Shown one piece after another: positions 5,963 through 12,628 of a stretch of DNA of 12,628 bases (position 1 is its first letter; every line of letters begins with the position of its first letter). A program made the translations under genes and the position numbers. Origin of the DNA: BOG-908 sp964242035 (GTDB lineage: Bacteria > Pseudomonadota > Alphaproteobacteria > Acetobacterales > Acetobacteraceae); contig CAXTCL010000106.1 in assembly GCA_964242035.1 (NCBI GenBank), forward strand, positions 1-12,628, given 5' to 3'. Under the pieces are notes generated by a model. The model searched no databases and was not told the DNA's origin. It worked only from the letters and a program-made list of their open reading frames with translations.

Positions 5963-8884
5963 ATGGCTTTCAGGCGCATCGCGGCAACTGTCTTGCGCAT
6001 CTGTCTTGCGGCGGCGATCCCGCTCGCTGCATCTGGCATACTCACCCGGCCGGCGCTCGCTGACCGTTCTCCTTTCAAAACCTACGATGCGGACCAGGGT
6101 CTGGCCAGCCTCGGTGGCACCTGCATGGTGCAGGACCGCGCGGGCTACCTGCTCGTCTGCACCGAGCACGGCGTGTTCTCCTATGACGGCAGGCGCTTCT
6201 TCAATCTCGGCGTGGACCAGGGATTGCGGGCGGGTGGGATCGCCTATGACATTGCGCTGACGCGCTCGGGCCGGGTCGCAATCAGCTTCGCCGACGAGGT
6301 GTTCGTCTCCGACAAGCCTTCGGACGCATCCCACGCGCCGGGCTCGCTTACGTTCCACAAGGCGGTCCATCGTGGAATAACCTATTTCGAGGAACGGCCG
6401 CATCGGCTGGCGGCGTGGCAGAACGACCTCGTCCTGGTGGCCGGCGGCATCACCTCGCGCATCGTGCTGTCGGACGACGCCCCGCCGCTGGTCGAGGCCA
6501 TCGGCTACCAGCCAGGCGAGCGGCGCATGCTCGACGGTGCCACCGCGGTGTTCCCGGCCCAAGGTCATCTTTGGGACAGCTTCGACAACGGCAGGCTTTG
6601 CAAGGCGGACCCAGGCGCCGTGCGCTGCTACGGTCCCTCGGATGGCCTGACCGGCGGCCCGTGGTCAGACGTGAAGGCGGGCCCGGACGGCACCGTGCTC
6701 GCCCGCGGTGCCAATGTGGTGGCGCGGCTGGATCCTGCCTCTGGACGCTGGTCGGTGACCGAGCTGCCGGACCAGGGCGGCCGCTACGTGACCCACAACG
6801 GCAACCTCGGCCTGTTCGCGACACCGGACGGCAGCCTGGTGACCCAGGCCGAACACGGCCTGGCGGTGCTTAAGAACGGGCAATGGCATGGCCTGAAGGT
6901 GGAAGACGGCGCGCCGTCCGGCATCATCACCAGCGCCATGACGGATTCGTCCGGACAGATCTGGTTCCAGGTGCTGGGCCGCGGCCTCGTCCGCTGGGTC
7001 GGCTACGGGCATTGGGAGGTCCTGCAGAGGGCGGACGGTCTGTCGGACGGCCTTGCCTGGCGCACCGCGCGGACCGCCGACGGCTCGCTTTGGATCGCAA
7101 CCGATACCGGCGTGGACCAGGTGGTGCGGCGCGGGGCGGTGTTGCACGTCAGCAAGGTGCTGCCAGGCGCCTCCTTCGCCATCGCGGCCGGCCTGAACGG
7201 ACAGCTGTGGCGCGGCTTCGGAAATGACGGTGCGCGCATGGTCGATCCGGCAACCGGCGCCATGGTACGGGTCGCTTCGCCGTCCCTGGACGCGGTCATC
7301 GTGGATGCGGACGGCGTCGTCTGGCTTGGCACCGAGGGCGGCCTGTTCAAGGTTGTCTCCCACCCTGGCAATGCGCTCGCGGCAGTGCCGGTCAGCGGGC
7401 GGAACGCGCAGGTGGTCGATGTGATCAGCGACGACCATGGCGGGGTGTTCTACCTGTCGGGCGGGCGCCTGCGGCATGTGCGGCCGGACGGCAGCGATGT
7501 GGCCGTCACCGGACCCTGGCCCGGTGACGGGTTCGAGCCGCTGGCCCTGGCCCTGGCCCATGACGGCACGGTGTGGGTCGGCGGAGAGGGCGGGCTCTTC
7601 GGGCTTGCGATCACCGGCGACAGGATCGGGAGCTACAGCAACATATCGGTTGCCGAGACGCGCACCAACAGCATCGTGGCCCTTCTGGTGGACCATCGCG
7701 GATGGCTCTGGGTCGGCACCGCGCTTGGCGTATCGGTGAACGACGGCAAGCGCTGGGTGTCCGTCGATTCGGACGGCGGATTGCTGTCGGACGACGTGGA
7801 CGAAGGCGGCCTGCGGGAGGACCCGGACGGCTCCTTGTGGATTGCGACCACGCAGGGCGTCTCCCACCTGGTCGATCCCGAATGGCTGTTCACCGACAGG
7901 CCGATACAGACCGTGGTGACGGCGGCCACCCTGGGCACTCACGCGGTCGAGTCCGGGGTGATGCCCTATAGCGACGAGGCGCTCAGCCTGCAGTTCGGCT
8001 CGCCCAGTCACGGCTCCGAGCGCTCCTTCAAGTTCCGCTACCAGCTCTCCGGCGTGGACGCGACCTGGGCCGAATCGCCTACCGGCCTGGTGCGCTATCC
8101 CTTCGTGCCGCCGGGCAGTCATACGCTGACGGTGGTGGGGTTCGACGAGCTCACCCACCGGTCCTCCCCGCCGGCCACCCTCACCATCGAGATGGAATAT
8201 CCCTGGTGGCGGCAGACCTGGGCCGAGGCGATATGGGCGACGCTGGCCGTCTGGCTGATCTACATCGGCATGCGGCTGCGCTTCCGCGCCATGCTGGCGC
8301 GTCAGGCGGAGCTGAAGCGCTACGTGGCCGAAGGCACCGAGCAGCTGCGCTACCAGGCCGCGCATGACGCGCTGACCGGGCTGCTTAACCGCTCGGAGAT
8401 CGAGCGGCGCCTGGCCACCAAGCTGACCCACGGGCCGGTGAGCGGCGAGATGATCGTGGCGCTGCTCGACATCGACAACTTCAAGGCGGTGAACGACCGC
8501 TACGGCCACCTCGGCGGCGACGACGTGCTGCGCGCCATGGGACGGCTGGTGCGCAAGGCGGTGCGGGTGGGCGAATACGCCGGCCGTTACGGCGGGGAGG
8601 AAATCCTGCTGGTTCTCGACGATTCCGACGGGCGCGGCGCCGAGCGCGTGCTGGACCTGCATCACGCCGTGCGCGGCGAATCGTTCAGCGCGGCGGGCAA
8701 GGAGCTCCGCGTGACCTGCTCGGTGGGCATGGCCTGGGCGATGCGCGGCGACGACTGGGAGTCGCTGATCGGCCGCGCGGACCAGGCTTTATACGAGGCC
8801 AAGGAGGCCGGACGAGATCGGGTGGTGGAGCGGGCGCGGGTGGATTTCGACACGGCCAGGGTGAATTTGCGTAGCGCGGAGTAG
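5963..8884 (+). CDS. Membrane-bound diguanylate cyclase with periplasmic beta-propeller sensor
   Basis: A 973-residue protein predicted to make cyclic di-GMP from two GTP in response to a periplasmic or outer-membrane-derived signal. Residues 1-33 are a signal sequence ending ALA. Residues about 35-650 contain two-component-regulator propeller units such as SLWIATDTGV, VVWLGTEGGLF, TVWVGGEGGLF, WLWVGTALGV and SLWIATTQGV. A Y_Y_Y domain (about 672-745) is followed by one membrane helix (about 752-772), a short linker, and a GGDEF domain (about 797-950) starting DALTGLLNR. The active-site loop is GGEEI (877-881), the metal/GTP motif is LLDIDNFKAVND, and the C-terminal ADQALYEAKEAGRD is typical, so the cyclase should be active. 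The inhibitory I-site has R868-V-G-E871 where RxxD is usual. An AGG lies upstream of the ATG. No EAL domain, kinase or receiver is attached. Ligand unknown. Confidence 0.93.
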   Translation: MAFRRIAATVLRICLAAAIPLAASGILTRPALADRSPFKTYDADQGLASLGGTCMVQDRAGYLLVCTEHGVFSYDGRRFFNLGVDQGLRAGGIAYDIALTRSGRVAISFADEVFVSDKPSDASHAPGSLTFHKAVHRGITYFEERPHRLAAWQNDLVLVAGGITSRIVLSDDAPPLVEAIGYQPGERRMLDGATAVFPAQGHLWDSFDNGRLCKADPGAVRCYGPSDGLTGGPWSDVKAGPDGTVLARGANVVARLDPASGRWSVTELPDQGGRYVTHNGNLGLFATPDGSLVTQAEHGLAVLKNGQWHGLKVEDGAPSGIITSAMTDSSGQIWFQVLGRGLVRWVGYGHWEVLQRADGLSDGLAWRTARTADGSLWIATDTGVDQVVRRGAVLHVSKVLPGASFAIAAGLNGQLWRGFGNDGARMVDPATGAMVRVASPSLDAVIVDADGVVWLGTEGGLFKVVSHPGNALAAVPVSGRNAQVVDVISDDHGGVFYLSGGRLRHVRPDGSDVAVTGPWPGDGFEPLALALAHDGTVWVGGEGGLFGLAITGDRIGSYSNISVAETRTNSIVALLVDHRGWLWVGTALGVSVNDGKRWVSVDSDGGLLSDDVDEGGLREDPDGSLWIATTQGVSHLVDPEWLFTDRPIQTVVTAATLGTHAVESGVMPYSDEALSLQFGSPSHGSERSFKFRYQLSGVDATWAESPTGLVRYPFVPPGSHTLTVVGFDELTHRSSPPATLTIEMEYPWWRQTWAEAIWATLAVWLIYIGMRLRFRAMLARQAELKRYVAEGTEQLRYQAAHDALTGLLNRSEIERRLATKLTHGPVSGEMIVALLDIDNFKAVNDRYGHLGGDDVLRAMGRLVRKAVRVGEYAGRYGGEEILLVLDDSDGRGAERVLDLHHAVRGESFSAAGKELRVTCSVGMAWAMRGDDWESLIGRADQALYEAKEAGRDRVVERARVDFDTARVNLRSAE

Positions 8885-8890
8885 GCAAGG

Positions 8891-9044
8891 AAGGAAGCAG
8901 TCCTTTTTTGAAAAAAAGGACCAAAAAACTTTTACTACCTCGCATTTGCAGCGCCCGGGTGCCGCCAATAGCAGCACGGGCGCGGACGCAGCGTGGGAGC
9001 AAAAGTTTTTTGCTTCTTTTTTTCAAAAAAGAAGGCCTTGCTTG
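8891..9044. repeat. Long palindromic intergenic repeat, copy B
   Basis: It begins six bases after the cyclase stop codon. The GTCC-type hairpin arm (AAGCAGTCC-T6, about 8894-8921) comes first, the CAAAAAACTTTT half-stem follows, the centre contains a GCGCCCG/CGGGCGC-like stem, then GGGAGCAAAAGTTTTTTG and the GAAGGCCTTGCTT-type arm (to 9044). Relative to the upstream gene it has the same order as the other copies. Its centre shares GCATTTGC with the centre of copy D read in reverse. A reading frame starting at 8993 runs from the repeat into the next gene and is not the true start. Confidence 0.9.
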
Positions 9045-9069
9045 TCTTCCTTCGCCGCGCGCGATTCGC

Positions 9070-9075
9070 AGGAGA
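9070..9075 (+). promoter_or_regulatory. Ribosome binding site that fixes a TTG start
   Basis: AGGAGA lies seven bases before TTG at 9083. This strong Shine-Dalgarno is the reason for choosing TTG over the in-frame ATG at 8993, which would give a protein beginning with repeat-encoded residues. Confidence 0.75.
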
Positions 9076-9082
9076 CACCGCA

Positions 9083-9286
9083 TTGACCAACCTCACCCGC
9101 GTGGAGGTACGCTGCTACCGCTTCAGCTGCCCCGATTGCGGCATGACGGACGCCGAGCTCGGACACCTGGCGACCGATGACGAGGTCCACTGCATGGTGT
9201 GCCTGATCGACGAGCAACGCCACGTGGTGCTGCGCCGCTGGCTGGTGGAGGCCGGTCCGCAGGACGACGGCGAGACCGCCGGATGA
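9083..9286 (+). CDS. Small zinc-ribbon protein (67 aa, TTG start)
   Basis: A cytoplasmic protein with two CxxC knuckles: C16-P-D-C19 and C37-M-V-C40, about 17 residues apart, as expected for a small structural zinc ribbon. One further Cys is at position 11. The C-terminal part (41-67) is charged, with RRW and an acidic tail. No family name is recognised; small zinc ribbons often bind nucleic acid or another protein, but nothing here fixes that. The stop overlaps the next start as ATGA, so it is co-translated with the DUF4112 gene. Transcription probably starts in or just after the palindromic repeat, or reads through from the cyclase gene. Confidence 0.75.
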   Translation: MTNLTRVEVRCYRFSCPDCGMTDAELGHLATDDEVHCMVCLIDEQRHVVLRRWLVEAGPQDDGETAG

Positions 9287-9651
9287 TCGAGGGCCCGGCG
9301 CAGGCCGCTGCCAGGCTGGCGCGCATCAAGCGGCTCGCCTGGCTGGTGGACGGCGCGTTCCGCCTGCCCGGCACGCGCTTCCGCTTCGGCCTGAACAGCC
9401 TGATCGGCCTGGTACCAGGCGCCGGCGACGCGGTGCTCGGCGGGCTGTCGCTCTACATCATCTACGAGGCGGCGCAGCTCGGCGTGCCGCGGCATCGCCT
9501 GGCGCAGATGGTGGGCAACGTGGCGCTGGAAGTGGTGGGCGGGTCCGTGCCGATCCTGGGCGATCTGTTCGACATGGCGCTGAAGGCGAACCTGCGGAAC
9601 ATTCGGTTGCTGGAGGAGCATCTGCGAAGTACGGGCGGGTTGCTGACGTAA
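9283..9651 (+). CDS. DUF4112 family membrane-associated protein
   Basis: A 122-residue protein matching the DUF4112 pattern: a charged amphipathic start (1-35), NSLIGLVPGAGDAVLG (38-53), a hydrophobic stretch LSLYIIYEAAQLGVP (55-69), MVGNVALEVVGGSVPILGDLFD (76-97) and KANLRNIRLLEEHL (101-114). The paired PGAGD and PILGD turns are the family hallmark. Function unknown; two short hydrophobic segments suggest membrane association. The start ATG overlaps the preceding stop, and the frame upstream of 9283 lies over the zinc-ribbon gene in another phase. It ends nine bases before repeat copy C. Confidence 0.87.
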   Translation: MIEGPAQAAARLARIKRLAWLVDGAFRLPGTRFRFGLNSLIGLVPGAGDAVLGGLSLYIIYEAAQLGVPRHRLAQMVGNVALEVVGGSVPILGDLFDMALKANLRNIRLLEEHLRSTGGLLT

Positions 9652-9659
9652 AGATTAGA

Positions 9660-9786
9660 AAGCAAGCAGTCCTTTTTTGAAAAAAAGGACCAAAAAACTT
9701 TTGCTCCCTGTCGGCGGGTGCTGAAACACTCACCGACAGGGACTAGAAGTTTTTGGTTCTTTCTTCAAAAAAGAAGGCCTTGCCTT
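9660..9786. repeat. Long palindromic intergenic repeat, copy C, between convergent genes
   Basis: This is the most regular copy. The GTCC-type arm (AAGCAGTCC-T6-GAAAAAAAGGAC) follows the DUF4112 stop by about nine bases. The CAAAAAACTTTTGCTCCCTGT half-stem pairs with ACAGGGACTAGAAGTTTTTGG. The centre is itself a near-perfect stem of about 15 bases around the loop CTGAAA. The GAAGGCCTTGCC-type arm ends one base from the stop codon of the leftward DUF2721 gene (9788). Because it is nearly symmetric and each half is followed by a T- or A-rich run, it can act as a bidirectional terminator. Confidence 0.92.
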
Positions 9787-9787
9787 C

Positions 9788-10276
9788 CTAGCTCCGCCGC
9801 CGAAACCCGCCAAACACCAGATGCGGCATGTGAAAGCGCATGCGGTGCCGCAGGGCGCTGCTGCTCATCAGCATCTCCACCCCGAAGAACGCCACCGACC
9901 CGAGCGTGCACAGGATCGCCACGCCGAACGAGGCGAGCAGGACGGCGGCGATGGCCTTCCTGCTGACGGCAAACAGGAAGAGGGTCAGGATAGACAGGCA
10001 GGTGGCGGCCGCACCCGCCGTGCCGAGCATCACGGCCGCGTCCAGCATGAGGGAGCGCCGGTGTAGCCGCACGATCTCCTCGTTCTGGAACAAGGGTGTT
10101 TCGGTGCCGCGGCTGACTGCATCGGACACTTCGTCCAGCCGGTCGGCGACCCGGGCGAGTCGCCCGGCGAAGACGTTCAGCAGGGCGGCGATGCCGGAGA
10201 GGAGGAAGACCGGCGTGAGCGCCACCTGGACGAGGTGTGCGGCGGTCTCAAGCGTGAAGGATGACAGTCCGTTCAT
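9788..10276 (-). CDS. DUF2721 family membrane protein
   Basis: A 162-residue protein. Three hydrophobic segments (about 15-37, 79-104, 108-133) and the sequence PVFLLSGIAALLNVFAGRLARVADR (22-46, continuous) match DUF2721, an uncharacterised family of small inner-membrane proteins. A short loop after the first helix holds charged residues and NEEIVRLHRRS (65-75). The tail ends in Arg-Arg-Arg-Ser. An in-frame TTG at 10315 would add 13 residues; neither start has a clear Shine-Dalgarno, and the ATG at 10276 puts the first helix at the usual distance from the N-terminus. It is single on its strand, flanked by repeat copy D upstream and copy C at its stop. Function unknown. Confidence 0.83.
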   Translation of the reverse strand: MNGLSSFTLETAAHLVQVALTPVFLLSGIAALLNVFAGRLARVADRLDEVSDAVSRGTETPLFQNEEIVRLHRRSLMLDAAVMLGTAGAAATCLSILTLFLFAVSRKAIAAVLLASFGVAILCTLGSVAFFGVEMLMSSSALRHRMRFHMPHLVFGGFRRRS

Positions 10277-10330
10277 CGGTGGGCGTGTAGCGGGATCGCC
10301 GTTCTGCGTCGACAAGGCGGGCGCGAAGAA

Positions 10331-10458
10331 AGCAAAGCCTTCTTTTGCTCCTGCCGCCCTATCAGCTGTCTCGCTTTATGCAGAGGCACGCGGACGCCGC
10401 AAATGCGGGGGAAGCAAAAATTTTTTGGTCTTTTTTTTCAAAAAAGGACTGCTTGCTT
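10331..10458. repeat. Long palindromic intergenic repeat, copy D, with internal deletion
   Basis: The right arm is intact (GGTC-T8-CAAAAAAGGACTGCTTGCTT, about 10427-10458) and lies about eight bases from the stop of the leftward 110-residue membrane-protein gene. The left arm begins AGCAAAGCCTTC but jumps straight to TTTTGCTCC, lacking about 25 bases that the other copies have (the inner hairpin half and the CAAAAAAC part of the main stem). The missing piece would lie between two CTTTT direct repeats. The centre shares a GCAAATGCG stretch with the reverse of copy B. Confidence 0.85.
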
Positions 10459-10466
10459 CCTTCCCT

Positions 10467-10799
10467 TCACCTGAACACAGCCCCGATCAGCAGCAGATAC
10501 GCCACGCTGCCCGCCACCACGTGCAGGAACACCACCAGGCCGGAACGCCAGCCGCGCCAGACGAACAGCCCGCCGCACAACGCCGCGAGCAGCAGCCCAA
10601 GAATCGCTCCGCCGAACGCGCCGTGCAGGCCGCCGTGAAAGCCAGCCAGGCACGCCGACACCGCGCCGGCCGCGCCGCACCGCCCGTGCACCGGGGCCGC
10701 CCGCCTGGCCAGGCCCGCCAGAAGCAACGCACCCAAGGCCACGCCAACGCTCAATAACGCAAAGCTGGTGGTCAGCAGCTTTTCTTCCCCTACTGCCAT
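10467..10799 (-). CDS. Small Gly/Ala-rich membrane protein (110 aa), unknown function
   Basis: A 110-residue protein with three or four hydrophobic segments (about 10-30, 42-58, 60-80, 86-107) rich in Gly, Ala and Leu, and short charged caps (GEEK at 4-7, ARR at 31-33, WRGWR at 81-85). No family was recognised. The ATG at 10799 is chosen because an AGG lies about nine bases upstream and the hydrophobic pattern begins right after it; the frame remains open to 11144 but that part lies over the helicase gene. It is transcribed divergently from the helicase and ends next to repeat copy D, so it is probably a single-gene unit. Confidence 0.65.
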   Translation of the reverse strand: MAVGEEKLLTTSFALLSVGVALGALLLAGLARRAAPVHGRCGAAGAVSACLAGFHGGLHGAFGGAILGLLLAALCGGLFVWRGWRSGLVVFLHVVAGSVAYLLLIGAVFR

Positions 10800-10906
10800 G
10801 GAGCGCCTATATCCAGGCTCACATCTGCCAGCCTGCCTTGTCCAGCCTGCCTTACGCGCGGCTTCGGGCGCCTGCAGGCTGCCTCCCCATCCCGGATACC
10901 GTACGC
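10800..10906. promoter_or_regulatory. Divergent promoter region with 12-base direct repeat
   Basis: This 107-base spacer must drive both the leftward membrane-protein gene and the rightward helicase gene. It holds a perfect direct repeat CCAGCCTGCCTT at 10828-10839 and 10842-10853 (14-base period), and GCAGGCT at 10874-10880, which is the reverse complement of AGCCTGC within the second unit. The repeats could be an operator pair or part of a helicase leader hairpin. No good -35/-10 pair was seen. Confidence 0.4.
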
Positions 10907-12628
10907 ATGAATTTCGCCACCAATCCTGCCCTCGCCCGCGCGCTGACCGACCGCGGCTACACGGAGCTGACGCCCGTGCAGGAGGCTGTGCTGGAGCCAG
11001 GCGCCAAGGGGCGGGACCTGCTCGTCTCCGCCCAGACGGGCTCCGGCAAGACGGTGGCCTATGGGCTGGCGTTCGCGCCAACGCTGCTGGGCGGCGAGGA
11101 ACACTTCGATCGGCCGGGCAACCCGCGCGCTTTGGTGATCGCACCCACGCGCGAACTGGCGATGCAGGTGCACCGCGAGTTGACCTGGCTCTATGCCGGC
11201 ACCGGCGCGCGCATCCTCTCCTGCATCGGCGGGATGGACGGCCAGCGCGAGGGCCGCGCGCTGGAAGCCGGCTGCCACATCGTGGTGGGCACGCCGGGCC
11301 GCCTGTGCGATCACCTGGCGCGCGGCCGCCTGCACCTGGGCGACCTGGCCGTCGTCGTGCTGGACGAGGCCGACGAGATGCTGGACCTCGGCTTCCGCGA
11401 CGAGCTGGAAACCCTCCTGGGCGCCACCCCCGAATGGCGCCGTACGCTGCTGTTCTCGGCCACGATCGCCAAGGAGATCACCGCACTCGCGCGCAAATAC
11501 CAGAAGGACGCGCTGCGCATCGACACGTTGGTGCGCAACCAGCCGCATGCCGACATCGAGTATCGCGCCGTGCGCACCCCGCCGCGCGAGATCGAGCACG
11601 CGGTGGTCAACATACTGCGCTATTTCGAGGCGCCGACCGCCCTGGTGTTCTGCGCCACGCGCGAGGGCGTGCGTCACCTGCACGCGAGCCTGCAGGAGCG
11701 CGGCTTCACCAGCGTGGCGCTGTCCGGCGAGCTGACGCAGAACGAGCGCACCCGCGCGTTGCAGGCGATGCGCGACGGCCAGGCGCGCGTCTGCGTGGCG
11801 ACGGACGTGGCCGCCCGCGGGCTGGATCTTCCCGATCTCGGCCTGGTGATCCACGCCGACATGCCCAACAACAAGCAGACTCTGCTGCACCGCAGCGGAC
11901 GCACCGGCCGCGCCGGCCGCAAGGGCACCTGCGTGGTGATCGTGCCCGCCAACCGGGCGCGCGCGGCGGAGACGCTGATCGCCTCGGCGGGCGTGTCCGC
12001 GCAATGGTCCGGCGCGCCGCTGCCGGAGGAGATACGCGCACGCGACGGCGCACGCCTCCTAAAAGACCCAGTGCTGACCGAGGAGATGACAGAAGACGAC
12101 CTGGACCTGGCGCGCACGCTGCTGGAAGGCCGCTCGGCCGAAGACCTGGCAGCAGCCCTGGTGCGCATGTATCGCGCCCGCCTGCCCGCACCCGAGGAGA
12201 TCACCGAACTGTCGCCGCTGCCAGGCACGCGACGCGAACCGGTCCGCGAGGCGGGACGCGAGATGGGACGTGAGCCGGGGCTACGGCCGGAAAAGGCAGG
12301 CATCGCGTCGGGGCCAATGGTGTGGTTCAGCATCAATGTCGGCCGGGGCCAGAAGGCCGATCCGAAATGGCTGCTGCCGCTGATCTGCCGCATGGGTGGC
12401 GTGGAGAAACGCGACGTGGGCGCGATACGCATTCAGCCGGACGAGACGCGCTTCGAAATCAGCGTGGCGCGCGCGGAGGAGTTTGCCGCGAACATCCCCG
12501 ACGATGCGGAGGACAACGTGAAGGTGACGCGGGCGGAGGCGCCGGCGGCTGCGCCACGTCGCGATCCTTCGGCGCCGAAGCGGTTTGTGAAATCGGCTTA
12601 TCCTAAGAAGGACAAGGGGAATAACGCG
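10907..12628 (+). CDS. DEAD-box ATP-dependent RNA helicase with DbpA-type RNA-binding domain (partial)
   Basis: The first 574 residues are in the window; the end lies beyond the right edge. All core motifs are visible: Q motif (GYTELTPVQ, about 17-25), motif I AQTGSGKT (42-49), PTRELA, TPGR, DEAD (153-156), FSAT, VFCATR, ATDVAARGLD and HRSGRTGRAG (328-337). After the helicase core (to about 370) comes a linker with REPVREAG-like charged repeats (about 440-465). A DbpA RNA-binding domain follows (about 471-530, WFSIN, KADPKWLLPLICRMGGV), and then a basic Pro/Ala/Lys tail. Such proteins (DbpA, CsdA/DeaD relatives) unwind short rRNA duplexes during ribosome assembly or help RNA decay in the cold, in the cytoplasm; which role applies here is not visible. 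The start ATG at 10907 has a weak upstream Shine-Dalgarno. I leave the symbol blank because dbpA versus deaD cannot be decided. Confidence 0.93.
   Translation, partial: MNFATNPALARALTDRGYTELTPVQEAVLEPGAKGRDLLVSAQTGSGKTVAYGLAFAPTLLGGEEHFDRPGNPRALVIAPTRELAMQVHRELTWLYAGTGARILSCIGGMDGQREGRALEAGCHIVVGTPGRLCDHLARGRLHLGDLAVVVLDEADEMLDLGFRDELETLLGATPEWRRTLLFSATIAKEITALARKYQKDALRIDTLVRNQPHADIEYRAVRTPPREIEHAVVNILRYFEAPTALVFCATREGVRHLHASLQERGFTSVALSGELTQNERTRALQAMRDGQARVCVATDVAARGLDLPDLGLVIHADMPNNKQTLLHRSGRTGRAGRKGTCVVIVPANRARAAETLIASAGVSAQWSGAPLPEEIRARDGARLLKDPVLTEEMTEDDLDLARTLLEGRSAEDLAAALVRMYRARLPAPEEITELSPLPGTRREPVREAGREMGREPGLRPEKAGIASGPMVWFSINVGRGQKADPKWLLPLICRMGGVEKRDVGAIRIQPDETRFEISVARAEEFAANIPDDAEDNVKVTRAEAPAAAPRRDPSAPKRFVKSAYPKKDKGNNA

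Noticed and set aside
6665..8665. Minus-strand 666-residue frame inside the diguanylate cyclase gene
   Set aside because: It shows no recognisable domain and has shadow-type His/Arg/Pro composition; the plus strand encodes a clear propeller-Y_Y_Y-GGDEF protein over the same bases.
8908..9180. Reading frames through repeat B (for example one rich in KKRTKKLLLPR and one in KVFCFFFSKKK)
   Set aside because: The same peptides are encoded by the other repeat copies because the repeat is palindromic and A/T-tract rich; they have no independent ribosome site or conserved domain.
4353..10458. CRISPR array or insertion sequence as explanation for the four repeats
   Set aside because: Copies are kilobases apart with genes between them, internally palindromic, and carry no transposase; spacing and structure do not fit CRISPR or an autonomous IS. 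A non-autonomous MITE-like origin stays possible, but no target-site duplication was seen.
10768..12273. Plus-strand 501-residue frame overlapping the helicase
   Set aside because: It is another phase of the helicase gene; all DEAD-box motifs are in the frame starting at 10907.

Overview
The window looks like chromosomal DNA from a GC-rich alphaproteobacterium. Acetobacteraceae is my best guess, from overall gene style and a palindromic intergenic repeat of a kind I associate with that family; the family-level call is inference. No rRNA, tRNA, transposase, integrase, phage gene or CRISPR array is visible.

Left part (1-4281, minus strand): a tightly overlapping three-gene operon. In transcription order it holds a membrane protein with two similar soluble domains around four membrane segments, a DyP-type heme peroxidase, and a cytochrome P450 that runs off the left edge. 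Overlaps of 19 and 4 bases imply translational coupling. The P450 lacks the acid-alcohol pair in helix I that O2-activating P450s use and has a proline-rich stretch there instead. A peroxide- or hydroperoxide-using enzyme beside a peroxidase is therefore plausible. This is the most interesting functional unit here.

Middle (4353-5962): a long palindromic repeat, then an RraA/HMG-aldolase-family gene (minus strand). An AT-richer 0.4 kb regulatory stretch follows, then a plus-strand gene for a 76-residue secreted peptide ending in two VVHHF units. A run of stem-loops lies between the peptide gene and the next gene.

Right-centre (5963-8884): a 973-residue transmembrane diguanylate cyclase with a periplasmic two-component-regulator-type beta-propeller, a Y_Y_Y domain, one membrane helix and a cytoplasmic GGDEF domain.

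Right part (8885-12628): small housekeeping-type genes separated by three more copies of the palindromic repeat. They are a zinc-ribbon protein coupled to a DUF4112 membrane protein (plus), a DUF2721 membrane protein (minus) and a 110-residue membrane protein (minus). Divergent from the last is a DEAD-box RNA helicase with a DbpA-type RNA-binding domain, cut by the right edge.

All four repeat copies sit within about ten bases of a stop codon with the same polarity relative to the gene that ends there. They look like mobile or amplified sequences serving as transcription terminators.
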